Source: Candidatus Eiseniibacteriota bacterium
Lineage (GTDB): Bacteria > Orphanbacterota > Orphanbacteria > Orphanbacterales > Orphanbacteraceae
DNA: 64,000 nt
Assembly: GCA_024276995.1 (NCBI GenBank)
Contig: JAJRWB010000054.1
Span: forward strand, 48,830-112,829
Reading direction: 5' to 3'
The position numbers and the translations under genes were made by a program. Positions 17,270 to 27,448 of the stretch are shown piece after piece. The first letter of the stretch is position 1, and every line of letters begins with the position of its first letter. The notes below the pieces were generated by a model. The model had not been told where the DNA came from, did not search any database, and saw only the letters and a program-made list of their open reading frames with translations.

Positions 17270-19669
17270 ATGACCCGAACCGTGATACGCCGGATCGCGA
17301 TGCTCGCTCTCCTGTGGGGAGCGGCGGCGACGGCGCGCTTCGCGCCGCACTGGGCGACGGCGCCCGGCTTCTGCGCCGCGGCCGGCGCGCTCTTTCTTCC
17401 CGGCATCTTCCTGGCAAGGCGGCTCGGCGGGGGGGGGACCTTTTCCCGGCGCGTGACGCTCGGCTTCGCGACGACCCACGGTGCCCTCGCCCTTCTCGTC
17501 CTGGCCGGCCACTTCGCCGGCGCATCCCTCGGCGTCCTTCTCGCGACGCTGGCCGTCCTCTCCCTCGCGGCCGCATTCCTCCCGCCCGGCACGAAAAGCG
17601 GCGGTTCGAGCGCCGCCGAAGGTCCGATCCTTCTCGCCGGCACGCTTCTCCTGGTGATGATCTCCGGCGCGCGGATCGGTTACCGCACCGACGCGTGGGA
17701 TCATATCGGCTCCGTGCGCAACATGGAGGCGCGGGGAGATCTCCTCGCGGGAGAGTACTTCCATGCCGACAGGGCGACCGAACTCGATCCGAGAAAAGGG
17801 ACGAACCATACGCTCTTCGCACTGAGCTGTCGACTCACCGGAATCGATCCCCTCCGCGGCTGGAACGCCTTCCGCGCCGTCCACGTCTTCTTCTTTCTTT
17901 GTGCGTTCTTATGGTTCTCCCGCGCCGTTCTCGGCGGCGGCCCCGGCGCCTGGGCCGGCGCGACGCTTCTCGCCCTCTTCGGCCGATTCGGACCCGCCGG
18001 CGATCGGCTCGCCGCCGCCGGCTATCCCGGGACGGCGGGATACATTCTATTCCTCGCCGGGGTGGCGCTCGCACTCGACGCCTTCCGTCGAGGCGACCGG
18101 AATGCGGCGCCCTTCCTCGCGGGCGCCGGCGCGGCGGGCATCCACATCTTCTATCCCGTTCTGGCGGGAGCGGCTTTCGCGGTCTTCCTCCTCCTACCCC
18201 GATCGCTCGTTTCCCGCTTCGGATCGCGCGCCACTTTCGGTCGCGCCGCCGCGCTCTTCCTCGCAGGCGCGGCACCGTTCTTCCTTTTCCGTCTCGCCGT
18301 GTCGTACCATACCGCGAACCCGCTGCACCTTCACACCCAAGGCGTGCTCCTCCTCCCCTTCGGCCTCTCGATTCTCGATCACAGGGGACTGGCGCAGGTG
18401 TTCGGACCTGCGGGCTGGCTATCGCTCCTCCTTCTCCCGTTCCTCCGCCTTCCCGGCCGGCCGTGGGAGGCGGGAGAGCTTTTCCTCGCCGCCACCTGGG
18501 CGGCCACGCTTCTCATTCTCGTGAACCCCTTTCTCTTCCCGGTTCTTGAAAACCGGCTCGGTTATCTCACGAGGCGATTCGCCCTCCTCGCGCCGTGGCC
18601 CCTCGTGCTCGGGGCGATTCTCACGAGACCGCTCGGCGGGCCGAGGACGGCACGCACCGTGATCCCCGCCCTGTTCGCCGCCGGGGCGGTGCTTCTATCG
18701 TTCTCGCCCTCCTCCGCGCTCCGGGGCGGTCCCGTCCGCACGGGCGGGAACGCAGTGGCGGACGGCGCCGACATGGCGAAGGCGATCGACACGGTCGGCG
18801 AAATGCTCCCGCCGCGTTCGACGCTGCTCACCGACCCGGTGACCGGATACGTCCTGTACGGAAGAACGCTTCTCCTGCCCACGGCGGTGATCGATCAGCA
18901 TTCGTCGCCGAACGACGCGCTGGCGGCGCAAAGAATCGCCGATACCCAAAGGGCCCTCCACCCCCGATGGGACGAACGCTCCACCGGCGAGATCGTCGAC
19001 CGTCTCGGAGCGGACTACGTCCTGGTGAACGAAATGTTCAAGACCGGTTTTCACACATGGAACGTCTTCATCGATCCGGCCAATGTCGCCGCCGCACGGC
19101 GGAAATTCGACGCCCGGCCCGATCGCTACCGTCCCCTCGATGCACCGGAAGATTTCCATCTCTACCGGGTGGAACGGTCGGGTGAAGGAGATTCGGCCGG
19201 CGGAAAGGAGACGGCACGTCCGGCGGCGACGGAGTCGCGCGGGTGGGAGACGGCGGGAAGACCGACGCTCCTCGGCGCATCGGTAGAACCCGCAACGGCG
19301 GCGGCGGGGGAACTCGTCCATCTCACCGCGTCGTGGCTTGCCCCGGAGGAGGGAGCGGGGCCGCTGCCGATGAACCTCTACGTGCGGGCCGTGCCGGAGG
19401 GGGAGAGTGTCCGACGTCGGGTAAAACCGTGGGCGGTCCGCAGGCTCGGCGGCGACGCCGACCCGTATCTTCTCTGGGAGGGGAACTACCGCGCCGTCAC
19501 CGAGGACGGCATCCGTATCCCCGCGGGAACACGGCCCGGCCGCTACCGCTTCGAGATCGCGCTCAGGCCGTTCCCCTTCTTCCCGGTGGACGATCTTCGT
19601 AGGCTCAACTCGCCGCGTGGCGGAGCGTCGCCCTGGGCGAACGCCGGAACGGTGGAGGTGACACGATGA
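17270..19669 (+). CDS. Large polytopic GT-C-like membrane protein with C-terminal beta-sandwich region (paralog A)
   Basis: A 799-residue protein with about 10-12 membrane segments in the first 480 residues, then a soluble region. The first large loop has TDAWDHIGSVRN, an acidic motif placed like the catalytic aspartates of GT-C (PMT/ArnT-like) glycosyltransferases. The soluble region carries LLTDPVTGYVLYGRTL and QHSSPNDA, both closely matched in the protein at 21086, and the last 140 residues look like a beta-sandwich ending in PGRYRFEIAL. It probably acts at the periplasmic face on lipid-linked sugars. No exact family recognised. Its stop overlaps the O-antigen ligase start as ATGA. Confidence 0.75.
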   Translation: MTRTVIRRIAMLALLWGAAATARFAPHWATAPGFCAAAGALFLPGIFLARRLGGGGTFSRRVTLGFATTHGALALLVLAGHFAGASLGVLLATLAVLSLAAAFLPPGTKSGGSSAAEGPILLAGTLLLVMISGARIGYRTDAWDHIGSVRNMEARGDLLAGEYFHADRATELDPRKGTNHTLFALSCRLTGIDPLRGWNAFRAVHVFFFLCAFLWFSRAVLGGGPGAWAGATLLALFGRFGPAGDRLAAAGYPGTAGYILFLAGVALALDAFRRGDRNAAPFLAGAGAAGIHIFYPVLAGAAFAVFLLLPRSLVSRFGSRATFGRAAALFLAGAAPFFLFRLAVSYHTANPLHLHTQGVLLLPFGLSILDHRGLAQVFGPAGWLSLLLLPFLRLPGRPWEAGELFLAATWAATLLILVNPFLFPVLENRLGYLTRRFALLAPWPLVLGAILTRPLGGPRTARTVIPALFAAGAVLLSFSPSSALRGGPVRTGGNAVADGADMAKAIDTVGEMLPPRSTLLTDPVTGYVLYGRTLLLPTAVIDQHSSPNDALAAQRIADTQRALHPRWDERSTGEIVDRLGADYVLVNEMFKTGFHTWNVFIDPANVAAARRKFDARPDRYRPLDAPEDFHLYRVERSGEGDSAGGKETARPAATESRGWETAGRPTLLGASVEPATAAAGELVHLTASWLAPEEGAGPLPMNLYVRAVPEGESVRRRVKPWAVRRLGGDADPYLLWEGNYRAVTEDGIRIPAGTRPGRYRFEIALRPFPFFPVDDLRRLNSPRGGASPWANAGTVEVTR

Positions 19670-21114
19670 GAGGGGCACCCGCGCTCAGGCCGCACACCGT
19701 CGGCTTCGTCCTTTCGCTTCTCATCGCGGCGGTCGTCGGATTCGTGCTCGCCGGACAGATCATCACTCCGAACAAGAGGGTGATCGAGGTGGCCATGGGA
19801 CTCGCTGTCCTCGTCGCCGCGTTCCTCCTGCCGAACCGCTACGCCGTGGCGTTCATGCTGTTCATCATCCCCTTCCCGCAGCGGACCACCATGGGGAGCA
19901 CCACGGTGATCTTCGCGTATCTGATCTTCGCCTTCTGGCTCCTCAAGGTCGCGCTCGGCGTGGAACGGCGCCCGATCCGGAGCGGCCTCGAGGTGCCGAT
20001 CATAATCATGTTCCTCCTCTATTTCCTTTCATTCCAGAACGTGCAGCCGGAGCACATGCGCTTCGCCATCGCGAACTTCCGGACGTTGATCTCGTCTGTG
20101 CTGATCTTCTATCTCGTGGTCAACCTGATCCGCACCGAGCGGGATATCCAATTCACGTTGAATGCGCTGATCCTTTCCTTCGGCTTCGTCGGCGTGATCG
20201 CCATGATCGAGCTGTGGATTCCCGGCTTCGCTCCGTACCTGAAAGTCCTCCACGTTTCCACCGTGAAGGAGATGAGCTTCGAGGGGGTGCGCGTCGGATC
20301 GGTATTCGGCGATTACGAGATGTTCGCCGAGTACCTCGCCATTTTTATACCGATCCTGATGATCCGAATTCTCAGCGAAAAGGTGTTTCTCCGACAGCTG
20401 ATCTGGATCCCCTTCATGATGATGGCGGTGATGCTCCTGCTCGGAACCGCCACGCGGGGCGCCTTCTTCAGCCTCATCGCCGGCGTGATCTACCTCGTCT
20501 GGATCTCGAGGAAGATTCTCAACCTGCAAAAGTTCCTCCCCCTGGTGATCCTCGCGGCGGTGGTGTTCTACGTCTCGTCGATCGCGCTGAACCAGTACAC
20601 CGAGTCGGCGTCTCTCTTCGCCCGGCTCGGTAAGACGAAACTCGTGAGCGGCATGCCGGATACCCGGGCGAGAGTGTGGACCGAGTCGTGGGCGAAGGTG
20701 CTCGAACGCCCCTGGATCGGCCACGGACCCCACTACGTCCTCGGCTGGGACGAGAAGCACATGAGGCGCCACTACCCGCACAGCCTCTTTCTCTTCCTTT
20801 CTTATCTCATCGGAATCCCGGGCGCGCTCGTCTTCTACTATCTGCTGTTCAAAGCGCTCCGTTTCAGCCTGAAAGCGGCGAAGAGGTACGCCACCCAAAG
20901 GACCGAGTTCGCCTACACGGTGGTGCTTCTTTCGAGCTGCCTCGTCATCTTTCTTGTGGATGAAATCAAGATCTGCTTTCTCCGCTACGATCAGACACAG
21001 CAGTTCACATGGACCATGCTGGGAATCCTCGTCTCCGCGAGCCGCCTCGCCATCATGCTGGCCGATAGAAGGGAGAGTGAACACGATGCGAAGCGTATCG
21101 CCGCGCATCGCTGA
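19666..21114 (+). CDS. O-antigen ligase/polymerase family membrane protein
   Basis: A 482-residue polytopic protein of the Wzy_C (PF04932) family. About 12 hydrophobic segments are interrupted by a larger periplasmic loop. The family features are LLGTATRGAFFSLIAG, the loop ERPWIGHGPHYVLG, and RHYPHSLFLFLSY with its histidines. It either polymerises repeat units (Wzy) or ligates the glycan to a lipid or protein acceptor (WaaL); sequence alone does not separate the two. It lies between two paralogous GT-C-like proteins and overlaps both, by 4 bp upstream and 29 bp downstream, so the three are likely made as a set. Confidence 0.85.
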   Translation: MRGAPALRPHTVGFVLSLLIAAVVGFVLAGQIITPNKRVIEVAMGLAVLVAAFLLPNRYAVAFMLFIIPFPQRTTMGSTTVIFAYLIFAFWLLKVALGVERRPIRSGLEVPIIIMFLLYFLSFQNVQPEHMRFAIANFRTLISSVLIFYLVVNLIRTERDIQFTLNALILSFGFVGVIAMIELWIPGFAPYLKVLHVSTVKEMSFEGVRVGSVFGDYEMFAEYLAIFIPILMIRILSEKVFLRQLIWIPFMMMAVMLLLGTATRGAFFSLIAGVIYLVWISRKILNLQKFLPLVILAAVVFYVSSIALNQYTESASLFARLGKTKLVSGMPDTRARVWTESWAKVLERPWIGHGPHYVLGWDEKHMRRHYPHSLFLFLSYLIGIPGALVFYYLLFKALRFSLKAAKRYATQRTEFAYTVVLLSSCLVIFLVDEIKICFLRYDQTQQFTWTMLGILVSASRLAIMLADRRESEHDAKRIAAHR

Positions 21115-23623
21115 CCGGACGGCTGCGTTCGCACTGCTCGCCGCGCTGACCGGGGGGGCGGCCGCTCTTCTCCCGGTGGGACCGCCTGTCGTCCGGCTCG
21201 CCCTGCTCCTCGGGACGGGACTCTTCGCCCCGGGATACGTCCTCGCCCGCCATCTCCCCGGGACCGCCCGGATGGAAGAGCCGTTGCGCGTCGCTTTCGC
21301 CTTCCCCTTCTCGGCGGCTCTCTTCGGAGCGATCGGTTTCATCGCCCAGCTCGCCGGCTTCGGAAACGATCCCGTCCGCGCGGCATTCGTGCCTCTCCTC
21401 GTCCTCTCCGCCGCGGTGCTTCTTCCCTCCGTCAGCAGGAGGAAAGACCCGAAACACGCCTTTCCCCCCGCGGTGGCGCTCGTCACGCTGATCCTCCTCC
21501 CGATCGGCCTCGCCCGGGGGGGAGAGATCACCCTGCGGGACGACTCGCTCGACCATATCGCCTACCTGAGGGAGATCCAGGAAACAGGAGCCAATTTCCC
21601 TGTTACATCGTATTTCGATCCATCAACGGATGAAGGTTACGACATCCGCAAGGGATACCTCCAGCCGGTCTTCGCGGCGGCCGCCTCGCTGACCAGCGCC
21701 GATGCTTTCGACATCTGGAACGTCCTGCCGGGACTCGCCATGGCTTTCTTCTCGGTCGCCTTCTTCGCCCTCGCCTCGGAATCGACCACCACGCCCCGCC
21801 GTGCGTCGATCGCCTGGATCGGGGCGCTTCTCCTCTTCGATCACGGCTTCGCGGGAAACTGGTTCGCCCGGGCGGGAACACCGTTCCTCTTCGCCGGCCC
21901 GCTCATCTGGTGCGCCCTTTTGCTGGTGCTCCGCTCCTCGCACACCGGAAGGAGCGCGCCCGCCGCCGCGCTCGTCCTCGGCTTCGCCCTGATGGCATGT
22001 CATCTTTTCGCCGCCGTCACCGCCGCCGTGCTCGGTTCGCTCTTCATCGGACTGCTCCTGATCGCCCGGCGACGGCGGGCGCGATGGGGCGGGCCGCTGG
22101 CGACGATGGCGTTCCTGTGCGCCGGTTTCCTCCCCGTGGGGATCTGGAGGGCGATCACCAGCTATCCCCCGGTCGATCCGATCCATACTCATCTCCAGGA
22201 CGTCGTGTTCGTCGGGAAGGGCCTATACATGTGCGACCCCTTCCTCGCCGCCGGAAGGACGGCCCTCGCCGGGCTGGCGGCCATACCTCTCTCGGCGCTT
22301 CTTCTTCCCGGCGCGACGCGCTCGAACCGGAAGCTCTTTCTCCTGGCGATCACCCTCGTTCCGATCTTCATCCTGTTCAACCCTCTCGTCGTTCCCCTCG
22401 TCGTTCCGGTGCTCGGCTACCTCGTGACCCGGATCGCGTGGTTCGGCGGAAACTACATCGTCCTCGGCGAACTCGCCGGCGCGTGGTGGACGTCGGTCCA
22501 TTCCGGCAGGGGACGGGTGAGGCGGGCGGCCGCCGCCGGGGCGCTCCTCGGCATGGCGGTGCTCTCGGCGACATCGCTCTACGCCGGCGACCGGCAGGAT
22601 CGCTGGAAGAGTCTCACATTCCACAGGACGCCCGGTTCCGGGGCGATCGAACCGGCCGGCTGGACCGATCTGTTCGACCAGGTCCGCCGGAGCGTTCCTC
22701 CGCGCGCGACGATCGCTTCCGATCCGGTCACCGGCTACCTTCTTCCCGCGTTCACGGGAAGGAAGAGCGTGGCCATTCTCGCGCAGCATTCGTCCCCCGC
22801 CGATCGGCGGGCGCCGGCGCGCCTCAAGGACGCCGTGCGCCTCATGAGCCCGTACATCGATTCCGCCGAGACCGCCCGGATCCTCGAACGATACGGTGCG
22901 AAGTACGTGGTGCTGAACTTCCGCTTTCCCGGGGCGATCACCCTCGACTACGGAGCCGTCGATCCGAAGCTCTACGCCGCCACGCTCGAAAAGTTCCGCC
23001 GTGAGCCCGATCGGTACGTGGAGATGTATCACCACGACAAGGTCCACCTCTTCCGCGTGACCGACCATCCTCCCTCGGATTCGCCTCCCGTCCTGAAAGG
23101 GACCGTCGCGTCGATCCCCGCCGGCGCCGGGCCGGTGGGCGAGCTTTTTCCCGACGGCGTACGCCTCGTCGCCGCTTCGGTCTCCCCGCTCGACGGCGGC
23201 GTCCATGGGGGAATCCGGATCGAGTCGTACTGGCGGAAGGAGCATGAAACCTCCGATCCTCTCCCGTACAGGCTCTACGTCCGCCTCGACAGGGAGGGGG
23301 AACGGCCGGGGGACGGCCCGTTCGGCAAGATCGCCCGAAAGCTCGCCCAGGCGGCGCAGGGAAAGCTTTACCGGTGCCGGACGAGCACGAATCTCATGCG
23401 GGGAGCGTATCCTCCCTTCGCGTGGACGGTCGGCGAAACGGTGGCGGACCGTTTCGACTATTACTTCCCCGGGAAACTCGCCCCGGGCCGGTACAGGGTG
23501 GAGATGCTCCTCCGGCGAAAAACGCATATGCAGACCTACGACATCGGCGATTTCTTCTCCGAGCGGGATTCCTTCTCCGGCGTGGCCGTGGGCTATGTGA
23601 TGGTGGGAGGCGACGATGCGTAG
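21086..23623 (+). CDS. Large polytopic GT-C-like membrane protein with C-terminal beta-sandwich region (paralog B)
   Basis: An 845-residue relative of the protein at 17270. It has about 12 membrane segments, then a soluble C-terminal third. Matching elements are DDSLDHIAYLREIQ in the first loop (TDAWDHIGSVRN in paralog A), IASDPVTGYLLP, LAQHSSPADR, YGAKYVVLNFRF, and a terminal beta-rich domain with PGRYRVEMLLR. The start chosen is the ATG at 21086 (MRSVSPRIADRT), 29 bp inside the ligase gene; a longer in-frame start exists but would encode a non-family basic stretch. The likely role is sugar transfer or glycan modification at the periplasmic face. Substrate and acceptor are unknown. Confidence 0.75.
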   Translation: MRSVSPRIADRTAAFALLAALTGGAAALLPVGPPVVRLALLLGTGLFAPGYVLARHLPGTARMEEPLRVAFAFPFSAALFGAIGFIAQLAGFGNDPVRAAFVPLLVLSAAVLLPSVSRRKDPKHAFPPAVALVTLILLPIGLARGGEITLRDDSLDHIAYLREIQETGANFPVTSYFDPSTDEGYDIRKGYLQPVFAAAASLTSADAFDIWNVLPGLAMAFFSVAFFALASESTTTPRRASIAWIGALLLFDHGFAGNWFARAGTPFLFAGPLIWCALLLVLRSSHTGRSAPAAALVLGFALMACHLFAAVTAAVLGSLFIGLLLIARRRRARWGGPLATMAFLCAGFLPVGIWRAITSYPPVDPIHTHLQDVVFVGKGLYMCDPFLAAGRTALAGLAAIPLSALLLPGATRSNRKLFLLAITLVPIFILFNPLVVPLVVPVLGYLVTRIAWFGGNYIVLGELAGAWWTSVHSGRGRVRRAAAAGALLGMAVLSATSLYAGDRQDRWKSLTFHRTPGSGAIEPAGWTDLFDQVRRSVPPRATIASDPVTGYLLPAFTGRKSVAILAQHSSPADRRAPARLKDAVRLMSPYIDSAETARILERYGAKYVVLNFRFPGAITLDYGAVDPKLYAATLEKFRREPDRYVEMYHHDKVHLFRVTDHPPSDSPPVLKGTVASIPAGAGPVGELFPDGVRLVAASVSPLDGGVHGGIRIESYWRKEHETSDPLPYRLYVRLDREGERPGDGPFGKIARKLAQAAQGKLYRCRTSTNLMRGAYPPFAWTVGETVADRFDYYFPGKLAPGRYRVEMLLRRKTHMQTYDIGDFFSERDSFSGVAVGYVMVGGDDA

Positions 23624-24797
23624 ACGGTGCGCCATTGTAACCCACTCCTATTACCCCGCCGATCCACGTCCCCGCCGCCATGCCGCCGCCCTCGCCGACC
23701 GAGGCTGGGACGTGGAATGCATCGCCCTGCGCGCTCCGGGTCAGAAACGGAAGGAGACCATTTCGGGGGTCCGCGTGCTCCGCCTTCCCGTGCGCCATAT
23801 CCGGAGGAACATGAGGCGTTACATGTTCGAATATGCGTCTTTCTTCCTCCTCGCCTTCATCACCCTCGCCGGCCGCTGCATCGGCCGCCGGTACGACGTG
23901 GTGCAGGTGCACACGCTCCCCGATTTCCTCGTCTTCTCCGCCCTCGTTCCGAGGCTTTTCGGCGCCCGCATCGTTCTCGACTTGCGCCAACCGAGTCCGG
24001 AGTTCTTCGCCGCCCACTTCCGAAGGCCGCTCCGCTCCGCCTCGTGCCATGCGGTGATCCTGGTGGAGCGGTTGAGCGCCCGATTCGCCCACCACATCCT
24101 GGTGAGCAGCGAAGCGGCGCTCGCCGCCTTCCGCAAAAGAGGCCTCGACGGCGGGAAGATGACCGTGGTGACGAACGCGTGCGACGAGACGTTCTTCCGT
24201 CCCTCCGCGAACGGGAAGACGAACGGCGCCGGCGACAGACCCGACACGATCCGGCTGATCTACCACGGCACGCTGATCCGGCGCTACGGCGTCGAAACCG
24301 CCATACGCGCCGTCTCCCTCCTGCGCGACTCTAGAGAAGACGTGCGCTTCGACATCTACGGAGAGGGGGAGCAAGCCGGCGCGCTGAGGGAGCTGGTTCG
24401 CTCTTTGGGACTCGAAGAGACGGTGAAGCTGCACGGCTTCGTGCCGGCAGAACAGCTCCCCGCGATCATCGGTGCCGCCGATATCGGATTGATCCCGTAC
24501 GAGAGGGACATTTTCATCGACATGATGCTGCCGAACAAGCTTTTCGAATACGTGGCGATGAAGAAACCGTTCGTGGTTTCTCCCATACCCGCCGTGTTGA
24601 ATCACTATCCGCCGTCGCTCCTTTACACGTTCGAAAGGGAAAGCCCCTATCATCTCGCCCGCGAGGTGATTCGGATCCACGAGAACGGAGACGAGGCCGC
24701 GGCGCGGGCGGAGAAACTTTACGACCTTTTCCTGGAGGAATCGTGGGGCGCCGCCCGGCGGACCTACCTGGAAGCGATCGGAGACCGATCGAATTGA
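23616..24797 (+). CDS. Family 4 glycosyltransferase
   Basis: A 393-residue GT-B enzyme. The N-terminal domain has VTHSYYPADPRPRRHA and VQVHTLPDFLVF. The C-terminal nucleotide-sugar domain has IPYERDIFIDMMLPNKLFEY and a short MKKPFVVS, the pattern of WbuB/WcaI-like GT4 enzymes of O-antigen and capsule loci. It would add a sugar to the growing undecaprenyl-diphosphate-linked unit on the cytoplasmic side. It overlaps the end of the upstream gene by 8 bp (ATGCGTAG). Donor sugar not predictable. Confidence 0.88.
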   Translation: MRRRCAIVTHSYYPADPRPRRHAAALADRGWDVECIALRAPGQKRKETISGVRVLRLPVRHIRRNMRRYMFEYASFFLLAFITLAGRCIGRRYDVVQVHTLPDFLVFSALVPRLFGARIVLDLRQPSPEFFAAHFRRPLRSASCHAVILVERLSARFAHHILVSSEAALAAFRKRGLDGGKMTVVTNACDETFFRPSANGKTNGAGDRPDTIRLIYHGTLIRRYGVETAIRAVSLLRDSREDVRFDIYGEGEQAGALRELVRSLGLEETVKLHGFVPAEQLPAIIGAADIGLIPYERDIFIDMMLPNKLFEYVAMKKPFVVSPIPAVLNHYPPSLLYTFERESPYHLAREVIRIHENGDEAAARAEKLYDLFLEESWGAARRTYLEAIGDRSN

Positions 24798-24807
24798 AGG
24801 AGCACCG

Positions 24808-25908
24808 ATGAACGTACCATTTGTCGATCTTAAGGCGCAGTACAGTACGATTCGCGACGAAATCCACGATGCCATGGAGAATATCCTGGAAAACACGGCA
24901 TTCATCGGGGGGAAGCCGGTGGCAGATTTCGAGAAGGCATTCGCCGCCTATTGCGGCACATCCTTCTGCGTCGGCACCAGCTCCGGTACGTCGGCGCTTC
25001 ATGTGGCGCTCAGCGCGTGCGGCGTCGGTGAAGGGGACGAGGTGATCACCGTGCCGAACACGTTCATCGCGACCGCCGAGGCGATCGAGCACTCGGGCGC
25101 CGCCTTCCGTTTCGTCGATGTCGACGAGGCCACGTCGAATATCGATCCCGCGCTCATCGAGGAAGCGATCACGCCGAAGACGAAGGCGATCATGCCGGTC
25201 CACCTCTACGGGCGCCCGGCGCCGATCGACGAGATCCTCGGCATCGCTGAAAAGCACGGTCTCATGGTGATCGCCGATTCGGCGCAGGCCCACGGCGCCG
25301 TGTGCAACGGCAAGAAGATGGGGGAAGGGGTCCGCGCGGCGGGTTTCAGCTTCTATCCCGGCAAGAATCTCGGCGCCTACGGCGACGCGGGCGCCCTCGT
25401 GACGAACGACGAAAAGGTGGCGGAGAAGGCGCGCAGCCTGATCGACCATGGCAGGAAGGACAAGTTCGCACACTCGTCGTCGGGCTTCAATTACAGGCTC
25501 GACGCAATGCAGGCGGCGATACTCGATGTCAAGCTCCGGCACCTCGACGAGTGGATCGAAAACCGCCGGCGCGTCGCCGCGCGCTACCGCGAACTCCTCG
25601 CCCCGCTCGACATCGAAGTGGCGCGGCATGACGCCGATTGCGAGAGCGTGTATCATATCTTTCCTGTGTGGCACGACGACAGGGACCGTCTCCGCGAGCG
25701 CCTCGGCGAGAGGGGGATCGCCTGCGGGATCCATTATCCGATCCCGCTGCACCTCCAGGAGGCGTACGCCCGTCTCGGGCTCGGCGAGGGCGATTTTCCC
25801 GTCGCCGAACGGCTCGCGCGGAGGGAATTGTCGCTGCCGGTCTACCCCGAAATGACCGATGAACAGATCGAGTATGTCGCCGGCGCGCTGGCGGAGGAAC
25901 TCGCCTGA
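24808..25908 (+). CDS. DegT/DnrJ/EryC1-type sugar aminotransferase
   Basis: A 366-residue PLP enzyme that aminates a keto-sugar nucleotide. The family's N-terminus VPFVDLKAQY, the cofactor region GTSSGTSALHVAL, the PLP lysine in FSFYPGKNLGAYGDAGA, and the IHYPIPLHLQEAY motif are all present. Within this locus the keto-sugar could come from the oxidoreductase at 27449, as in WbpB/WbpE pathways to 3-amino-sugar acids, or from RmlB-type chemistry (dTDP-4-keto-6-deoxyglucose), as in the Qdt/Fdt pathways. No matching acetyltransferase is visible in the window. A ribosome-binding site (GAAGGAG) precedes the ATG. Confidence 0.9.
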   Translation: MNVPFVDLKAQYSTIRDEIHDAMENILENTAFIGGKPVADFEKAFAAYCGTSFCVGTSSGTSALHVALSACGVGEGDEVITVPNTFIATAEAIEHSGAAFRFVDVDEATSNIDPALIEEAITPKTKAIMPVHLYGRPAPIDEILGIAEKHGLMVIADSAQAHGAVCNGKKMGEGVRAAGFSFYPGKNLGAYGDAGALVTNDEKVAEKARSLIDHGRKDKFAHSSSGFNYRLDAMQAAILDVKLRHLDEWIENRRRVAARYRELLAPLDIEVARHDADCESVYHIFPVWHDDRDRLRERLGERGIACGIHYPIPLHLQEAYARLGLGEGDFPVAERLARRELSLPVYPEMTDEQIEYVAGALAEELA

Positions 25909-25942
25909 TCCGCGGCGCGCGGCGAAGGAGAAGGAGAGAATC

Positions 25943-27424
25943 GTGAAGGGGAACCTGGCCGAGCTGAGAGTGAAGAGGGCGCGCCGTCGCGTGCTCCTCC
26001 TTCTCGCAGCCGACATGGTGTGCATCGGCGCCAGCTTCCTCTCGGCTTATTGGTTCCGTCTCCTCTCCGGATTCTTCACGCGCAGCATACCGATCGAGCG
26101 TTCTCACTACATCACCCTCGCGGCGGTGTGCGTCATGTGGGCGGTCATCCTGAGCGCCCACGGCCTCTACCGGCGTCAAGTCTACCTGTCGGTTTTCGAC
26201 CAGATGGTGGCGGTGTTCAACTCGGTCAACCTCGGCGTGCTTCTCCTCCTCGCCCTGGCGTTCGTCTTCAAATTCGAGTACTTCCTCGAACGGAGGCTCG
26301 TTCTCCTCGCGGCCTGGGCGCTGGCGATCCTGCTGCTCATCTTCGTCCGGGTCGTGATCATCCGGGGAATCCTCCTGAGAAGGATCCACCGCGATCCGTT
26401 CCGGAGAAGGATCCTCGTGGTCGGCGCCGGCGAATCGGGAAGGCAGTTCGTCAACCTGGTGAAGCACACGAGGAACCACGTCTTCGAGATCGTCGGTTAT
26501 CTCGACGATGACCCGGAAAAGCAGAAGAAGGAATACGAAGGGTTCCGGGTGCTCGGCACGGTGGACGATGTGCGCGAGGTGGTGGAGAGGCTGAACGTCG
26601 AGCGGGTGTTCGTGGCGATCCACAAGCTTCACCAGGAGGAGATGATCGACCTGATCTCCCGGTGCATGAAATGCCACGTTCCGGTGAAGATGATCTCCGA
26701 CCAGTTCCACATGTTCACCTCCGGCGGCACGATCGAACGGATCGACGGCGTTCCCACGCTTCACGTCAGCGATAACACGATGCGGGGGGCGGCGTACGTG
26801 ATGAAACGCACCTTCGACGTGGTCACCGCGGCGATGCTCCTGGTGGTGCTCTCACCGCTGTTCGCGCTCATCGCGCTGATCATCAAGGTCGCCGGGGGGA
26901 AGGGTCCCGTCTTCTTCCGCCAGAGCCGCGCGGGACACGGCGGAAAGCCGTTCAACTTCTACAAGTTACGCACCATGCGCACCGACGCGGACGACCAGGT
27001 GCACAGGGAGTACGCGAGGGATTTCGTCGCCGGCGAAGATCTGAAGCTGTCGAAGAACCCGTCGACGCCGGTCTACAAAATGAAGCGCGACCCGAGGGTC
27101 ACGCCGATCGGGCAGCTCCTGAGAAAAACGAGCCTCGACGAGCTGCCCCAGCTCTTCAACGTGCTGCGCGGCGAAATGAGCCTCGTCGGGCCCCGCCCGC
27201 CGATCCTTTACGAGCTACAGTACTACCGGGAGTGGCACAAGCGACGGCTCGATGCGAAACCGGGCCTCACCGGCCTGTGGCAGGTGAGCGGAAGGAGCAG
27301 CGTTCCGTTCAACGAAATGGTATTATTGGATCTGTATTATATCGATCACTGGTCGCTGAAGCTGGATTTCGAAATCCTCCTCCGTACCGTTCCGGTGATT
27401 CTTTTCGGCAAGGGAGCTTACTGA
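25943..27424 (+). CDS. Polyprenyl glycosylphosphotransferase, long WbaP/CpsE type
   Basis: A 493-residue second priming enzyme. It has about five N-terminal membrane segments, then a Rossmann-like CoA_binding_3 region starting at [14 protein letters not shown], another membrane segment ([20 protein letters not shown]), and the catalytic sugar-transferase domain with [18 protein letters not shown] and SLVGPRPP. It attaches a sugar-1-phosphate to undecaprenyl phosphate. I chose the GTG at 25943 (behind AAGGAG) instead of an upstream in-frame start that would lie within the aminotransferase gene. A second, shorter priming enzyme occurs at 8931, so the locus may build two glycans or use alternate first sugars. 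Confidence 0.9.
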   Translation: MKGNLAELRVKRARRRVLLLLAADMVCIGASFLSAYWFRLLSGFFTRSIPIERSHYITLAAVCVMWAVILSAHGLYRRQVYLSVFDQMVAVFNSVNLGVLLLLALAFVFKFEYFLERRLVLLAAWALAILLLIFVRVVIIRGILLRRIHRDPFRRRILVVGAGESGRQFVNLVKHTRNHVFEIVGYLDDDPEKQKKEYEGFRVLGTVDDVREVVERLNVERVFVAIHKLHQEEMIDLISRCMKCHVPVKMISDQFHMFTSGGTIERIDGVPTLHVSDNTMRGAAYVMKRTFDVVTAAMLLVVLSPLFALIALIIKVAGGKGPVFFRQSRAGHGGKPFNFYKLRTMRTDADDQVHREYARDFVAGEDLKLSKNPSTPVYKMKRDPRVTPIGQLLRKTSLDELPQLFNVLRGEMSLVGPRPPILYELQYYREWHKRRLDAKPGLTGLWQVSGRSSVPFNEMVLLDLYYIDHWSLKLDFEILLRTVPVILFGKGAY

Positions 27425-27448
27425 CCGGCACGCAGAGAAAGGGGAATC

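Noticed and set aside
20029..21531. A 500-codon minus-strand frame opposite the O-antigen ligase
   Set aside because: Shadow of a hydrophobic gene; the translation is highly charged and matches nothing.
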